This document shows positions 24,699-37,648 of a DNA stretch of 64,000 nt, piece after piece. The notes below the pieces were generated by a model. It saw only the letters and a list, made by a program, of their open reading frames with translations. It had not been told where the DNA came from and did not search any database. The DNA comes from Nageia nagi. Taxonomy: Eukaryota > Pinophyta. The position numbers were made by a program, and so were the translations under genes. The first letter of the stretch is position 1. Each line of letters begins with the position of its first letter. The stretch spans positions 196,540,001 through 196,604,000 of the forward strand of contig JBITNC010000001.1 in the NCBI GenBank assembly GCA_050084985.1, given 5' to 3'.

Positions 24699-25243
24699 CT
24701 ATCATTGGTAACCATTGATATAGTTCTATAACCATGTTGAGAACTAACCATAAGTAATAAAATATAGCAATTAATTGAACTAAACTCAAGATACCAACAA
24801 CTAGTTCATAAAACTCTAATTCCAAACAAAAGAAATGCCATGATAAGAATTGAGTATTGAACATGAAATATAAATAAAATATTTCTTCAATACAATTTTA
24901 TATACATGTACAATAGGGTTACAACCCAAAAAATATATCTTTATAATAAACCCATAAAATTTATGATTGATAAGCTCAATCAAGGACAAACAATAGAAAA
25001 CCAAGTTTAATGAACACCATAACCTTGACCTCGACTAAGAACAAGACCATGAGGATAAGGAGATTAATGACCAATCTTCAATGTTTGTGGGATGACAAGT
25101 TGAACTATTTCCTTTATATCAATGTCTTGACTCATGATAGGTGGAGTAAAATCATTTGGATAATAAGAAATGTATACTTAGGCATTTACAAGGATCCCAA
25201 ATGTTTCCCTGATGTGGTTGTCAGGTACTTCAAAGGTTAATGG
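24699..25243 (-). repeat. Dispersed repeat R, copy 1 (truncated by LTR insertion)
   Basis: Matches 30015-30570 in the same orientation, starting 'ctatcattggtaaccattgatat'. The left end abuts the LTR exactly. On the minus strand both copies read a similar protein-like segment (copy 1 includes VYISYYPND and MSQDIDIKEIVQL), and differences often leave residues similar. I do not recognise the family. Each copy has stop codons. Confidence 0.75.
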
Positions 25244-27959
25244 CACTCCATATAGTATCGTACTTTCCTTTGTACACTTTATTATTGATTCTTTAGTTAT
25301 AGTTTTATATTGAAGCTATCAAAAATAATATTAGCTAACAAATTAAATAAGAAAATTAAATAAAAATAATAAAAACTATTACTCTCAAAATTTTCTCCAT
25401 ATCATAAAGAGTTGATTGAGAAAACCCATAATCACCTTGAATTTGATTTGTCACCTGACTCCAACAACTGCTTTGTTGGCATGAATCTATTGTATCACCT
25501 CAAAATATAGTTTAGATTTGTATGTGAATGTTTCCTTGTTGGAATATCCTATGATTGAATGTTTTATAACTAAATAAAGAAATGAAGAATATTATACTCT
25601 CAAAACTAATGGTCAATATCTAATATCTATGCACATATGAATAGTTACAAAAAACATTCAAGCATGTAAAGAAACACACATATTCTTGAAGGGCATGGAG
25701 TTTAAATGATACTATTACTAACTCAAGTGTTAGTAATGAGACATTATATGGACATGAAGTTCAAGTTATGAAGATTCTTTTTTCATATTTCTAGGCTTCT
25801 GTACTTGGTGAGAACCATATATTTGTGTATCTTAGCTTGAAGTTAACAATTATGTTTAGTCATACTCTATTTTATTTTAAATAATTCCTTATCCAATGAA
25901 AATGTTTTGATGGGCCCCTCATATGATCTTACTATTTTGTTCTTAAAACATAGATCATTTTATTGATGCATGCATATTTTTGACACAAAATCTCATTCCT
26001 TATACTTTACAATAATATATAAAAACTATTATTGATGCATATTTGTTTCCTACAAAAACTCATACTTCTCATACCTTACAATAAGATATAAAATTTATAA
26101 GTGCAATTCATGTTGATTGTTGGATGAGTTACTCAACTTAGTGATTATGAAAAACATTATAACGATATTGGAACTAATCATAGATATTATATAAAAATAT
26201 TCAAGATAAGTATAATACAATGATCATATTTTACATAGAATGAAAATAAAAAATATAGGATAACAAACTACATTGCATGATATTGAATGGAAAATATATT
26301 ATTACTAGTCATGTATTTCAACCTCTTTGAGCAATGATCCATAATCATACATGCATCTGCATGCCATTTTTATGTTTATCACTAGCCTAACACTCTTTCC
26401 CAATTATTGATCTGTATGCAAAGTGTATCTCCATGTCGATCCTATGCTTTGTTAGAATGTACATGGGTATTGTGAAAGATTTTAAACTATGTTGAAAAAT
26501 TCTCCAAAAAATAAAAATAAATGGTAATGTATTTACAATATACATGCAAGTAGAAGAAATTAAGTTGGTACAATTGATGCCTAAATGTATCACCAACATA
26601 CCAACCAATGATCTTATTTTATTAATGATCTTATTTTGTTATTTGAAATAAATCATACAAAAGGTGGTTTTGAGATAACTAAAGGCACCATCTAAAACTG
26701 ATATGAAAATAATGAACTCTATATAATATAAGGTATAAAGTGTGGTCAAGAGTCTTATTATGGAATACAACATAATAATGGTCGATCTAACATGGTCTTT
26801 AGCTTCCCTTATAGTGATGATAAATATACCTACCTTGATAATGCCCAATGCTACTAGCTCATGCCACTACAAATTACTTTGCATTTCTACACCTAAATAA
26901 ACCTTTTCTTGGATTAATTTCTCCCCACCACAACCACCCTCTCTAGAAACCTTCCTATCTTTTGGAACAATACAACCCCATATGCCTCCAAGATAAAAAA
27001 ATGAGCCACTCTCTCTCTCTCTCCCTGTTCCTCTTTTGTCCTCCTTTCTTGCCAAGTTTCTAGAATTTTTCCACAACATAGAAACCTTATATAGCACTAG
27101 AGAAGCTCTATTATTTCTTGTAAAAAAAGAAAAAAAAATATTAAAATTTAGGGAATTATGAAAAGATATTTCCCTATTACTTCACACTCCCTTAATTGAA
27201 TATTAGAATATGAAATATGCCATAACAAAAAATGCATAAATTTAAGTCTCAAAATTTACCTTGATTGGTAGATTTTCTATTTCATTTTGTGTCTAATAAT
27301 CCTTTGTATCTAAAATATCTAGAGGCTTGCACATGTACTCTTTTATGGATGGATTGATTAGGAGATAAACATAAAAATTAAAAGATGAAAAAATTAATAA
27401 TCAGAACTAAGAATCCTATGCAATTATACATTATGCATAAAGTATAATTTATAGTGCTTTCTTGCATTCTATCTATAATTTTCATTATTTTAATTATTTC
27501 TATCAAGAAATATCCTTTACCAATAGCTTTTCTTATGTGTTAAATTAAAATAATAATTGGTAGATACACTTCACACTATGAATCATACTTTTTCTTGTGG
27601 TTGTATCAAGATTTGATTTAAAATATCCCTAAAAAATAAGGTATTAAAGAACAACACCATGAATTTCTTTCATTGATGCCCAATTCTATGAATTTGATAG
27701 AAAAGAAAAAATATTGTAGTAGTACCAAAGAACAAATCCTTCATAGTGAGTGAACTTAAATTTTTTCTAATAAGAGAAGAGGATGAAGAAGGCTTTAGGA
27801 ATATGAAGCACAAATATTTTCATAGGTTGAGATACTAAGGCTACCCTTTAAGATTCCTATTTCCTCTATTTGCATAGGTTAAATTTTCCCATAGGCCTAC
27901 AATATTGTAGAGGATATTTCAAAAGATGTTTTTCAAGAAAAGTAGCACTCAAAATTTTT
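25244..27959. other. Unassigned AT-rich intergenic stretch
   Basis: No supported gene or element end. A local duplication of about 70 bp ('gatgcat-atttt ... acaaaa-ctcat') is visible near 25960-26100. A (CT)n microsatellite lies at 27009-27023. Confidence 0.5.
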
Positions 27960-28330
27960 CTCTAATATTGATGAAGTTGGATAATTATCAGTTCATCTAA
28001 GATCTACAACTCAGTAGAAGAGTTATCCAACCCCTCTACAAAAAATGGAGAAACTACTGACAACTATCCCACATAAAGGAAGGCATTATCTATTGGAAAA
28101 ATGATAAGTCACTAAAGAATTTCTTATGTCATATTCAGATCAAAGCCAATCCCAATTTCAAGCAACCATAACTTTTGTTACATGAATCTAATTTGTGAAT
28201 CATTTAAACTATTGGAAAGCTTATAAAAGTTTCTATATTAAGAAATGAAATTAGACTAAATGTATGGTTTTATAGGAATGACCTTATTTCAAATCCTATA
28301 ATTTTTTCATAATTGCATCCATTGGTAATC
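27960..28330 (+). repeat. Dispersed repeat S, plus-strand copy
   Basis: Reverse complement of about 37290-37648, recognisable by 'gatgaag', 'gttatccaacccctctacaaaaaatgga', 'aatgataagtcact' and 'ccataactttt'. The other copy ends exactly where the LTR of element F begins, so F was inserted into a copy of this repeat. Confidence 0.8.
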
Positions 28331-30014
28331 ACTTCCCCATATTTATGGGTGCATTTCTTAAGGAGTATTTTTTTAGCACTTTATATCATGTTTCTTGATA
28401 AAAATTGCAATTCATTTAGAGTATCTCAAGAATACACATTTTTTTATTGATTTTCACCATGTGGCATGTCAAGCATTGCACCCACTAGCTTGAAAATTTT
28501 ATATAAAAAATACAAATTGTAATGCTTTGTCATTCACCAAATTGATGAGCTCTTAAGGTGTGAAACACATTTTTGGAGTATTTCTATTTCATTCCAATCT
28601 ATCTTTTATGATGTTACTTTATGTCTAATCATTCTCATTTTTCATTTTGGAAGCTATCATTCAACTCCTTTGGTATCATGTGTTTTTGTTATTCTTTTGT
28701 ACTATTGTAATATTGTTTCTTTACTATCAAAGTTAGAAGAAATCAAATCATTTTTTTTTATCTAAACAAAGAGTTTTCACCCAAAAGTGCTTACATGTAG
28801 AATATATTTTATATATCTTATTACTATTTGAGGACTTTTGGAGAGTTATAGTATGTGCACCATATTCTTGTACTAAATATTCTCATTAATATTTTACATT
28901 TTGTTGTGAACTTTTATTTCCATGTAATTTGTTGGTCTTTTTTTGGACTCTATGAACATATAGATTATGAGTACATTTGAGGAAATAAATAGAGTAAAAC
29001 ACCCACTATAACACAAACATGATTTAGCATTAGGGAATGCATTAGAATCCTTTATTATTATTTTTCCCAAAATCATGCCACTAGGTCTTACGTTAATGTA
29101 CACATTATAAATAGTGTCACTTTTAGTATCATTAAAAATATGATATGGTGATATATTGTATCACATATAGCATCATATTACATAATAATGGGACAAAACA
29201 TAGAATTTTGAAAAAAAAAAAAATTAATTATTTTATGTAAATCCATAAAATCATTTTGATGTATAAACCTTATTGATGCTTGTTTTGAGGATTCTAGGAA
29301 AGGTGAATTGGGTTGGTTGGACTAGTGTTACTATGTTTTGCATTTAATGAAATAGAAACCAATTTTAAAGGGTATTTTATTTATGTATAAACCCTATTGC
29401 AAATCTCCCAATTTGGTGTATGCTTTGATAATGATGGGAATATGAATTGATTTGGTTGGATTACTTCTATTTTTGTTGCATTTGGTGAAACTGTATTAAT
29501 GCCTGTCAAGGAAAGTCATGTCTTTGGTAACCTGAAAGTATCATATTCCATGAGATGATATCTCATTAACTCATATGGTAAAAAATATTATAGGTTTCCA
29601 CCAAACTTTCACTATTGACATACATATGGGTAAGTCTATCTTGTAAAAATACTATGCATGGATGGATTAAATTTAATTCCCATTTGATTGATAAGTGAAT
29701 GGAGGAGCTTTCCCTCTAGAAGGACATTGTTGGATATGAAGGTTTGCAAGAGTTGAAGACATGTTGATGAGAATAGAGAGTGATGTATACTTGTAGTAAG
29801 AAATATTTGTATTGCATTATTCAAACTAAAAAAATACAAATTATCAATTAAATAACTTATAAAACATGATATCTATTGAATATAACAGAATAGAGTTTAA
29901 TCATCCAAGTGAAGATAACATGTAGGATACATGAGACTTACTCTTAGGGAAATAATAGACTAGATTTAGCAAATATATAGGTATATAATTCTTTTAACAT
30001 ATTGGTTTATAGGA
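28331..30014. other. Unassigned AT-rich intergenic stretch
   Basis: No supported gene. Weak local similarity between about 29270-29350 and 29390-29470 (both holding 'tttgg' and 'gggttggttgga/gatttggttgga') suggests an old duplication. Confidence 0.45.
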
Positions 30015-30570
30015 TCTATCATTGGTAACCATTGATATGGTTATTCTAACCATGTTGAGAACTAACCATAAGTAATCAAAGATAGAAATTCATTGAACTA
30101 AACTCAACACATCAACAATAAGTTCATAAAAATCTAATTCCAAAACATAAATAGTGCCATGAAAAGCATTAAGTATTGAGAATTAAATATAAATATAATA
30201 TTTATTTAACAAAATTTATTGGACATGTACAATAGGGTTACAACCCATAAAATCTATATTTATTACAAAACCTTAAAATCTATGATTAAGAGGTACAATT
30301 AGGAAAATGATAATAGAAAAATAAGGTTAATGAACACCATGAATTTGACCTCAACCAGGATTGGGATGAGGAGGAAGTAGAGGTCAATGATCAATATTCA
30401 ATGTTGGTGGGTTGGTAAGTTAAACTATTTCTCTTATATCAACATCCTGACTCATGGTACATGGAGTTAAATAGTTTGGATAATAAGAAATGTACACTTG
30501 GGCATTTATTAGGAGCTCAAATTTTTCCATGATGTGGTTGTCCAATACTTCAAAGGATAATGGCACCTCA
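30015..30570 (-). repeat. Dispersed repeat R, copy 2
   Basis: Direct copy of 24699-25243. The minus-strand reading includes EVPLSFEVLDNHI, VYISYYPNYL and MSQDVDIREIV, matching copy 1. The repeat ends where similarity to the copia leader begins (30571). Confidence 0.75.
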
Positions 30571-32494
30571 TGTTAGATCTTTTTTTGATTTCAATCTCCT
30601 CCTTGTGTGATCGCTCGCATGTCTTGATCCATTCACATGGGGGTTTAAAACCTGTGGCTCCCTCCACAGCTCCTCTCCTCTCCTCTTATGGTGGTTTGCA
30701 AGAGAGATGATCCTCTCATGTAGCTTGGTTCCTCCTTGCATTATTGCTTGCATGTATTACTCTCACATAGTCTCCTATCAACCCATCCTTCCTCCCTCCC
30801 TCTTACTTCATGCAACTCTGATCCTCTTGCATAGTTCCTTTATGGTGTACTAGGCTGGTGTCTTTTATTTTTGTTTGCTTATAGTTGGTGGGTGTAATTT
30901 TTGTACCTTAAATTTTTTTCTTATCAAGCAAGCTTTTTCAATCATAATTTTTTTTAATGCATGAAGTATATTTCCAACATTTAATATCTTTTTTAATCAT
31001 GGCATGCTTTAATGAGTCTGACTTAGAGTGAAGTAAGGGCATATCTTACAAGTAGATAAGTTATCTTTTCAAACATTCAATGATTTATTTGTAAGAATAA
31101 ATAGATCATTATTTTAGAATATTTTAAATAGAGGATTATTACTTGTCTTTTTATTTTTTATTTTTTTGTACCTCTTAAAAGTAATTTTTTTTAAAAAAAT
31201 ATGGAGGCAATTTTGCATTGGTAAGTATGGCAATTTTTTTTTTCTAAGCCAAATGTTTAAGGTATAAACTTGGCATTTCCAAGTTAACTAAGCATGCTAT
31301 TTTTTATTGACTTAAGATCAACTATTAAGTAAAAAGGGGGAATTGTATGAACTTTTTACTTAAATTTTAAAGCATGTTTCTTGCTTAATTTTTAATGCTT
31401 ACTACTTAAAATAATACATGCTTAAGTCTAGTACTTAAATGATTAAGTTAATTTTATTAGTACTAAATTTTCTTCTTTTTGCATGCTTAATACTTATTTG
31501 TTAAGTTAATGCATACTTATGCTTAAATGATGCATGTTTGCTACTTAAATGATTAAGTTAATAATACATTCTTAGAACTTAGTTTTTGATGGTGATGCAT
31601 GCTTAAGGACTTAAATTTTTTTAATTTAGATGCTTAAGACTTATTTTTTTCTTCCTTATTCAAAGTATGGAATACACTTGTGCAAAATAAGGAATGATGT
31701 AAAGATGTCCTTTAAGGGTTGGTAAACAAAACCCATTGGAGTCTTAGGTTTTAAAAAATACAAATGGATGATATTTACTTATGCTCTTTTACTTCATATT
31801 TCATATTTTGATTTATTTGCTTATGCAAACAAAAATGCAAACATTGATATGAGCAACCCTCTAAAATGAACACATCTACATGTACATTTTACAACATGAC
31901 TTGTTGGAAATCCATGAGATGAGGATAGGTGGAATGGAGCCTTTAAGTTCGATGATCCAAATGGTGAAAAGTCCATACTTCTCAATTGTCTCTAAGTCTT
32001 TTGTTGGTCTAACTCTAATAGGTGGATATGCATGTGTGTAGTGATACCACATGTTCTCACATCTATTTAGGGATTATCCTGATAACCTAGGAGGATAACT
32101 TGAAACCTAATCAAGATTAATAATTTGGTTGATCCAATAAACATCATAACCTTGAAAAATAGTAGGTACTTCTCTTTATGTGAGTATAAAATTGACCAAG
32201 GTGAACTAGTTGAGGATTGGTAGTACTTGGGCTCCTCTTGTGTGGGCATATAGGTGAAGGCCTAATTTTAGATAAGAAAACAAGTCTTAACAATGTCACT
32301 CTACATCTACAATTCTTGAGATGAAAAATGTATTTAGGTACATGGATTATTTGAGTTGTAAAACATTTGAACTTGTGAATCAAATCATGCATATCTTTTG
32401 TGTTAAAATTAATATGTATTTTTTACTTGGTTAAAACTTAACATATAATGTTATTAACCACATGCTTATTATTTTTCACATTCTTGTGTAGCAA
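30571..32494 (+). other. Leader of copia copy B
   Basis: Matches the copy C leader from about 54880: a pyrimidine-rich part, then a low-complexity part with many 'acttaaat' and 'gcatgctta' words (31250-31660), then the conserved block before gag (31800-32494). No host-gene fragments like those in copy C were found in what remains. Confidence 0.65.
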
Positions 32495-33420
32495 ATGGGA
32501 GAATCCTTTTTACCTAAACACATTATTGATGGTTCCAACTTTAGAATTTGGAAACCTTGAATGAGAGTTGAGTTGTAAGCAAGGAAGCTTTGGTAAATAG
32601 TGAATGAGAACCTTGTACCTCCTACAGATGAGAAGGCATTGGAGGCTTACAGTATGAAGAATTAGTTGGCAACCTCCATGATTTACAATGTAATTTCAGA
32701 TGATGTGCTCCTAATGATTTCTTCTTCAACCTTGATGAAAAACATTTGGGATAAGTTTAAGCAAATCTACCTTGATTTAAATTTTTCAAGAAGGTTTACC
32801 ATTCTCCAAAATTTACTTCAATCTTGTCAAGGGAAAGATGAAAATGTTGCCATCTACTAGAACAAAATCATTGACCTAAATACCCAACTTGTTGTTTGTG
32901 GGTTTAATTGGATCAATGATGAGTTCATGGTCTTCATAATTCTTCAAATCCTTTCTTCAAAGTTTGAAAACCTTGTAATAATTATGGAAATAAGGCTTGA
33001 TGATAAAGAAGAAGTCTTCTCCCTTGAGAACCTTTCTAGGCACCTTTTTAAGCATGAGGAAACCCTTAACAATAAGATGTTGATTTTTTCTCTAAAGGAT
33101 AATAATGTTGCTCTTGAAGCAACCAAAACTCTTTTCAAAAAGAAATTCAACCATCAAAATAAATCTTATCTTTCTTCCTCCAAAAGATTTGAGAAAAGAG
33201 GTAATAGCTACAACAATAGTAAGAACAACAGAAATAATAACCATAATAGTAGGAACAATAGCAACAACAACCACTTCAAGCAAAGAAATGGAAAAGGCAA
33301 AGCAAACAATCCTTATCCTAAAGAACATTTTGATGGTAATTATAATTATTATGGCATCCAAGGTCATAAATAAGTTGATTGCTACAAAAAAAAAGAGAAG
33401 AAAAGAACAAAGGTAATAGA
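32495..33420 (+). pseudogene. gag: gag of copia copy B, degraded
   Basis: ATG at 32495 matches the gag start of A and C. Conserved stretches: SFLPKHIIDGSNF, ATSMIYNVISDD, INDEFMVFIILQ, LSRHLFKHEETL. An extra Asn-rich segment (about 33200-33290) is absent from A and C. The zinc knuckle is lost: its first two Cys codons read Tyr (TAT) and a stop lies after GHK. Several stops interrupt the N-terminal part. Confidence 0.88.
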
Positions 33421-34090
33421 AATGTAAAGAAATACAAAGAAAAAAAGAATATTCAAGCTAATTTTACTATAGCACTCTACTCCATGTCTTGATCTTTTTC
33501 ATCTGATTAGATTATTAATTTTGATTGCACTAATTACCTATACTTTGAAAAAGAAAAGTTTGAGAACTTTCACAAATAAAAAAGATGCAATTATGATAGG
33601 TGATAACTATACCCTTGAAGTTGAAGGAATTAGAAGTGTGTTGATTCATGGAAAGGTTCTTGAAAATGTTCATTATATTCCTAAGCTTAGGATGAACCTT
33701 CTTTTCATGATCCAAGTTGCTAGAAAAGAGTACTCTTTTGAGTTTGACTCTCAATCCTAGTGCATTAATAAAGGACTTGCCACTTTGGTTAAAGGATCTA
33801 TGAAAGATAACCTCTACATCATGGATCAAGTTCTATCAAAGATGTGTCTTACTTCTATTCCTTAACCATAAGAGTATTCAAATCATGAAAAACCAAGAAC
33901 TTATGGAATGTTTTCCTTCAATTGGTCTATGTGAGAAGTACATTCTTGAAAAAATGCATAGATAAAAGTTTGAAAAATATAAGGCAACTAGAGCATCTCA
34001 ACCTCTTCAACTTGTGCATTCAGATTTGATGGATCCATTTTAGACTAAGTTAATTGGAGGAGCATCTTACATCTTAACCTTTAATGATGA
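33421..34090 (+). pseudogene. Protease and start of integrase of copia copy B
   Basis: The protease region is recognisable by position and by the following VIGDN/IMIGDN block, but the DSG motif is gone (NFDCTNY in its place). The pre-integrase region is shortened, and HSDLMDPF is followed by a stop. At about 34090 the sequence jumps to the integrase C-terminal part, losing over 400 bp that hold the second Asp and Glu of the catalytic core. Confidence 0.82.
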
Positions 34091-35955
34091 CATGGTCAAG
34101 AAAAAACCTAACATTTCTCACCTTAGGGTGTTTATTTGTGAAGCATTCTCCTACATTATTTCTAAAAAAAGAAAAAAGTTGAACAAAAGAGCTAAAAAAT
34201 GCATCTTTATAGGTTATGATAGTCAGCATAGAGGCTATAGACTCTACTCTCCATCCTACAAAGTCATATTCATTTCAAGGGATGTAAAGTTCAATGAAAT
34301 TCTTAATGAATCTTCTTCTAATAAGGATGTTGATGATCCAAAGGATTCTTCAATTGCACCTAGCTGGTTAGATATTGATGTAAACAAGTCACCTCAAAAA
34401 TAAAATTCTCCAACACAAAGAGTAACAAGGAGCATAACCTTGAACAAATCCTTATTTTCCAAGATTAACAACAAGCATGAGTCCTCAATCTTCAAAGAAG
34501 CTTCTAAGCATGAGTGATGGATGGAAGCCATGAAAGTGGAGTATGAGGAGCTTATGAAAAATAAAACTTGGAACTTGGTTCCTTACCCCAATGAGAAGAA
34601 TGTGATTGGTAATAAGTGGATCTACAAGGTCAAGTTCAATTTAGTTGGAGATATTGAGAAATACAAGGCAAGGTTAGTAGCTAAGGGTTTTGATTAGAAA
34701 TACAATGTAGATTATGAAGAAACATTTGCTCCCATGGCAAAGATGCTTACTGTGAGGATTATCATTGCTCTTTTGGCAACTCAAGGATGGAAAGTTTTTT
34801 AACTTAATGTCAAGAGTGCATTTCTCAATGGTGACCTAGATGTGTAAATCTTCATGAATCAACTAGAAAGGTTTATTATGGAAGGTAAAGTACTTTGTAG
34901 ACATTGGTTTCTCCAAGTGTTTTTTTGACTTTGATCTATATATGCTCAATCAAGGGAAAGATGTGGTCTTGATTCTCTTTTATGTGGATGATCTTTTGAT
35001 TACTAGGAATAATGATGAAATCATTCAAGAGTGCATATCCAAACTTAAGGCAATATTTGAAATGATTGATCTTGGTCTCTTGCACTACTATCTTAGAATG
35101 CAAGTGTATCAATACAAGGATTGTACTTTTCTTAGTCAATCTAAGTATATATCATACATCTTGTAAAAGTTTATAATGGAGGAGTATGAATATGCTATGA
35201 TTTAAATCTATTCTAGAATCATTATCTCTCTGAGCTTCAACTCTCAGTTAGCTGATGTTATAGCTTACAAGAAATTAATTAGTGGTCTTTTGTATTTGAC
35301 TATATCTAGGCTAGATATTGCCTTTGCAGTGAATTTGATGGCACAATTCATGCAAAAATCATATGTTGATCACTTTAATGTTGTTAAGCAAATATTAAGG
35401 TATGTTGCAGGGACTAAAGATATTTCTATCAAGTATTCTAAGTTTCCCTCATTTATTCTCTCTAGATTCTTAGATTCTAACTATGGGGGAGATAGAGATG
35501 ATAAGAAATCAACCTTTGCAAATGTGTTTAGCATTGGTTTAGGTGCTATCTCTTGGTCTTACAAGAAGCAACCTATTATTTCTCTTTCCACCATAGAATT
35601 TGAATACCATGCCATATCTATTGCAACCCAAGAAGTAATTTGGCTAAGGTATCTTTTGAAAGAAATTGGTTATGAGCAAGGTGGCTCATCCTTGATCTCT
35701 TTAGATAACCAGTTAGTTATTTCTTTGGATAAGAATCTTATGTTATATCAAAGAATAAAACATGTGGAAATCCATGTCCATTTTATCAAGGAGAAGGTTT
35801 TTTATGGCATCATACACTTGGAGTATTGTCCATCCACCTTGAACTCTATTGATTTGTTCACCATACCCCTCTTAGAAGCTCAATTTATAAGCTTATGGAT
35901 GCTATCGAATTGGTCAAGTTGCCCTCAAGGGGGAGTGAAGTTTGAATTCTTATAA
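34091..35955 (+). pseudogene. RT-RNaseH: Integrase C-terminus, reverse transcriptase and RNase H of copia copy B
   Basis: Starts with KKPNISHLRVF and YDSQHRGYRLYSPS of the integrase tail. RT shows NKWIYKVKFN, ARLVAKGF and VKSAFLNGDLDV. A deletion near 34885 removes the LKKSLYGLKQAPRAWY block. YVDDLLIT is still present near 34980. RNase H is open from 35290 to 35955 and reads ISWSYKKQP and LSTIEFEYHA, including a tryptophan and glutamines that became stops in copy A. The reading is broken at several places upstream. Confidence 0.88.
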
Positions 35956-36025
35956 TGAATTCATGTTTGTGATGACAACTTCACCCTTAGGAGGATTTTG
36001 TGTTGTATAGCATTGATTTTTGTTG

Positions 36026-36080
36026 TACACCTTCATGGTAAGTTTGCTCTGTGTGAGAAACTTGTTGTATAAATTTTTTA
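36026..36080 (+). repeat. Single hairpin unit in copia B
   Basis: One copy of the unit that forms nine-copy arrays in A and C: 'accttcatggt' then AAGTTT and AAACTT arms around GCTCTGTGTGAG. The rest of the region, to about 36230, has two looser 'cagttatc-at-tgtgaag/gagga' repeats. Confidence 0.8.
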
Positions 36081-36660
36081 AATGCAAAAGATTGGCCAAT
36101 CTAGCACTATTTAGTTATCTATGTGTGAAGAAATCTTATGTGTCTTTTGGCACTATTCAGTTATCCATATATGAGGAACTCATATGTGCATGTTCTATTT
36201 TTGTAATGATAATCAACACATGTTTTATATACAACATGTGACTATGAGTTTTTTTGGCATGGCATCTTCATGATAACTTATAGTGCACCATTGATCAGTT
36301 CATGATGGCATTTATGTGATTCATCTATCCTTATTGATATTAATATGTTACGTCTAACTAATATTATTATTTGAGCTACTTATGACTTGCAGGTTCCTTT
36401 AAGATTGCAGGTTACTTACCTCGAGTATGCAGGCTCTTAGAGATTTTTCATGACTTCCATTTGGATGACTACTTCATGTACATTGAAATTGGTTGTGGTT
36501 AATGATTGTATTTGAAAAATTAGTGAGTCTCAAACTAGATCTTTTTTACTTCACAAATATGTAAAAAGCTATCATTTTTGTTGTATCTATTTGGAGGAGA
36601 ACTCTCTTACTTTCTCTCTCTCTCTCTTCTCTCTTATTCACTCTATCCCAATATTGCATT
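36081..36660 (+). other. 3' non-coding region of copia B
   Basis: Related to the same region in A and C ('aatcaacacatg', 'acaacatgtgactatgagt', 'gttgtggttaatgattgta'). It ends with a CT-rich run at about 36600-36645. Confidence 0.65.
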
Positions 36661-36669
36661 AGGAGGGAG
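36661..36669 (+). other. Polypurine tract of copia B
   Basis: AGGAGGGAG directly before the LTR start. Confidence 0.8.
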
Positions 36670-37167
36670 TGTTGGAATGTATAATGCATTATTATAAAGG
36701 TTATGTAATAATATTTCATATAAATTCACTAATACTTAAGGGTATCATTTTATACCTTAAGTATTTAAGTGAATATGATAATATAACTTATCTTACACTC
36801 CATGTCATGAGCATGCCCTTGGGTAAAAGGATGTGCATGCCATGCTTTTATACATTGGATAAAAGGGTGATCAAAAGAGAGATTTTGGCCTATAAATAGA
36901 AGGATCCCTCTTTGTGATCACACATCAATTTGTGGAGTAAAGTTATGCTATAAGATAGTGTTTAGGAGAAAAGTGTAGGAGGATTATAAGAGTTCATATT
37001 TGTTAAGAAGAGAGATCTAGTTAGTGGATGTACTCCTAGTTGGAGGAACCACTTATATCTTGTGTTATCTTTATGATATTGCTTTGGAAGTTTGTTAGAT
37101 TTGTATTGTGAGATTTCATGTGATCTTGAGAGTTTAGAGTTTTTCATGTTATAGTTCAATTCTCTCA
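36670..37167 (+). repeat. 3' LTR of copia B
   Basis: Begins TGTTGGAATGTA and ends ATTCTCTCA like the LTRs of copy C; about 498 bp. Inverted repeat at 36724-36774, second inverted repeat with GCATGC arms at 36811-36840, TATAAATA near 36891. Sequence identity with A/C is modest except at the ends, around the TATA box and near 'ggatgtactcct'. Confidence 0.85.
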
Positions 37168-37289
37168 AGTGATTATCAAGAAATGTAGTAGAAAGTACCA
37201 AAAAATAAATAAAATATGATCCTTTGTATATGAATCCATAAATATGGGGTAGTAATTGCTAACAGATGCAATTAAAAAAATAAATTAAA
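37168..37289. other. Short flank between copia B and repeat S
   Basis: Nothing recognisable; AT-rich. Confidence 0.4.
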
Positions 37290-37648
37290 CCTTTAAACTC
37301 AATTTTGAGAGGCTCTAAAATAGGGTCATTCTCCAAAACCATACTTTTAGTCTAGTTTCATCACTTGACATAGAAAATTGTATATACTTTCTAACAGTTC
37401 AAATGGTTTGTAAATCAAGGTCCTATAATAAAAGTTATGGCTATCTGAAGTTGGGGTTGAACTTTATCCAAATGTGACATAGGAAATTCATGAGTGACTT
37501 ATCATTTCTCTAACAAATGATACCTTCTTTAATGTGGGAGAGTTGTGGCTCTTTGCTCCATTTTTTGTAGAGGGGTTGGATAACTCTTTTATTGAGTTGT
37601 AAATCTTAGGTGAACTAACAATTTTCTAGCTTCATCAACATTAGAGCA
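37290..37648 (-). repeat. Dispersed repeat S, minus-strand copy
   Basis: Reverse complement of 27960-28330. It ends at 37648, where the LTR of element F begins, marking F's insertion point. Confidence 0.8.

Larger units (their letters stand above)
30571..37167 (+). mobile_element. Ty1/copia copy B, old deleted relative of A and C
   Basis: Same family plan as A and C but with much higher divergence, deletions in integrase and reverse transcriptase, and many stops. The 5' LTR and first part of the leader are missing; similarity to the copy C leader starts about 30571 with the C/T-rich 'ctcctc' stretch. The 3' LTR is 36670-37167. It provides an older outgroup for sequences shared by A and C. 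Confidence 0.9.

Noticed and set aside
26387-27097. Three minus-strand frames of 69-76 codons
   Set aside because: No domain, no start context, not repeated elsewhere; chance frames in AT-rich DNA.
30571-30580. TGTTAGATC at the left edge of copia B as a remnant of its 5' LTR start
   Set aside because: Only seven to eight bases match the LTR start and the next bases are leader-like; too short to support an LTR remnant.
33092-33416. Overlapping frames on both strands in the gag region of copia B
   Set aside because: Shadows of the Asn-rich gag segment; only the frame continuous with A and C is kept.
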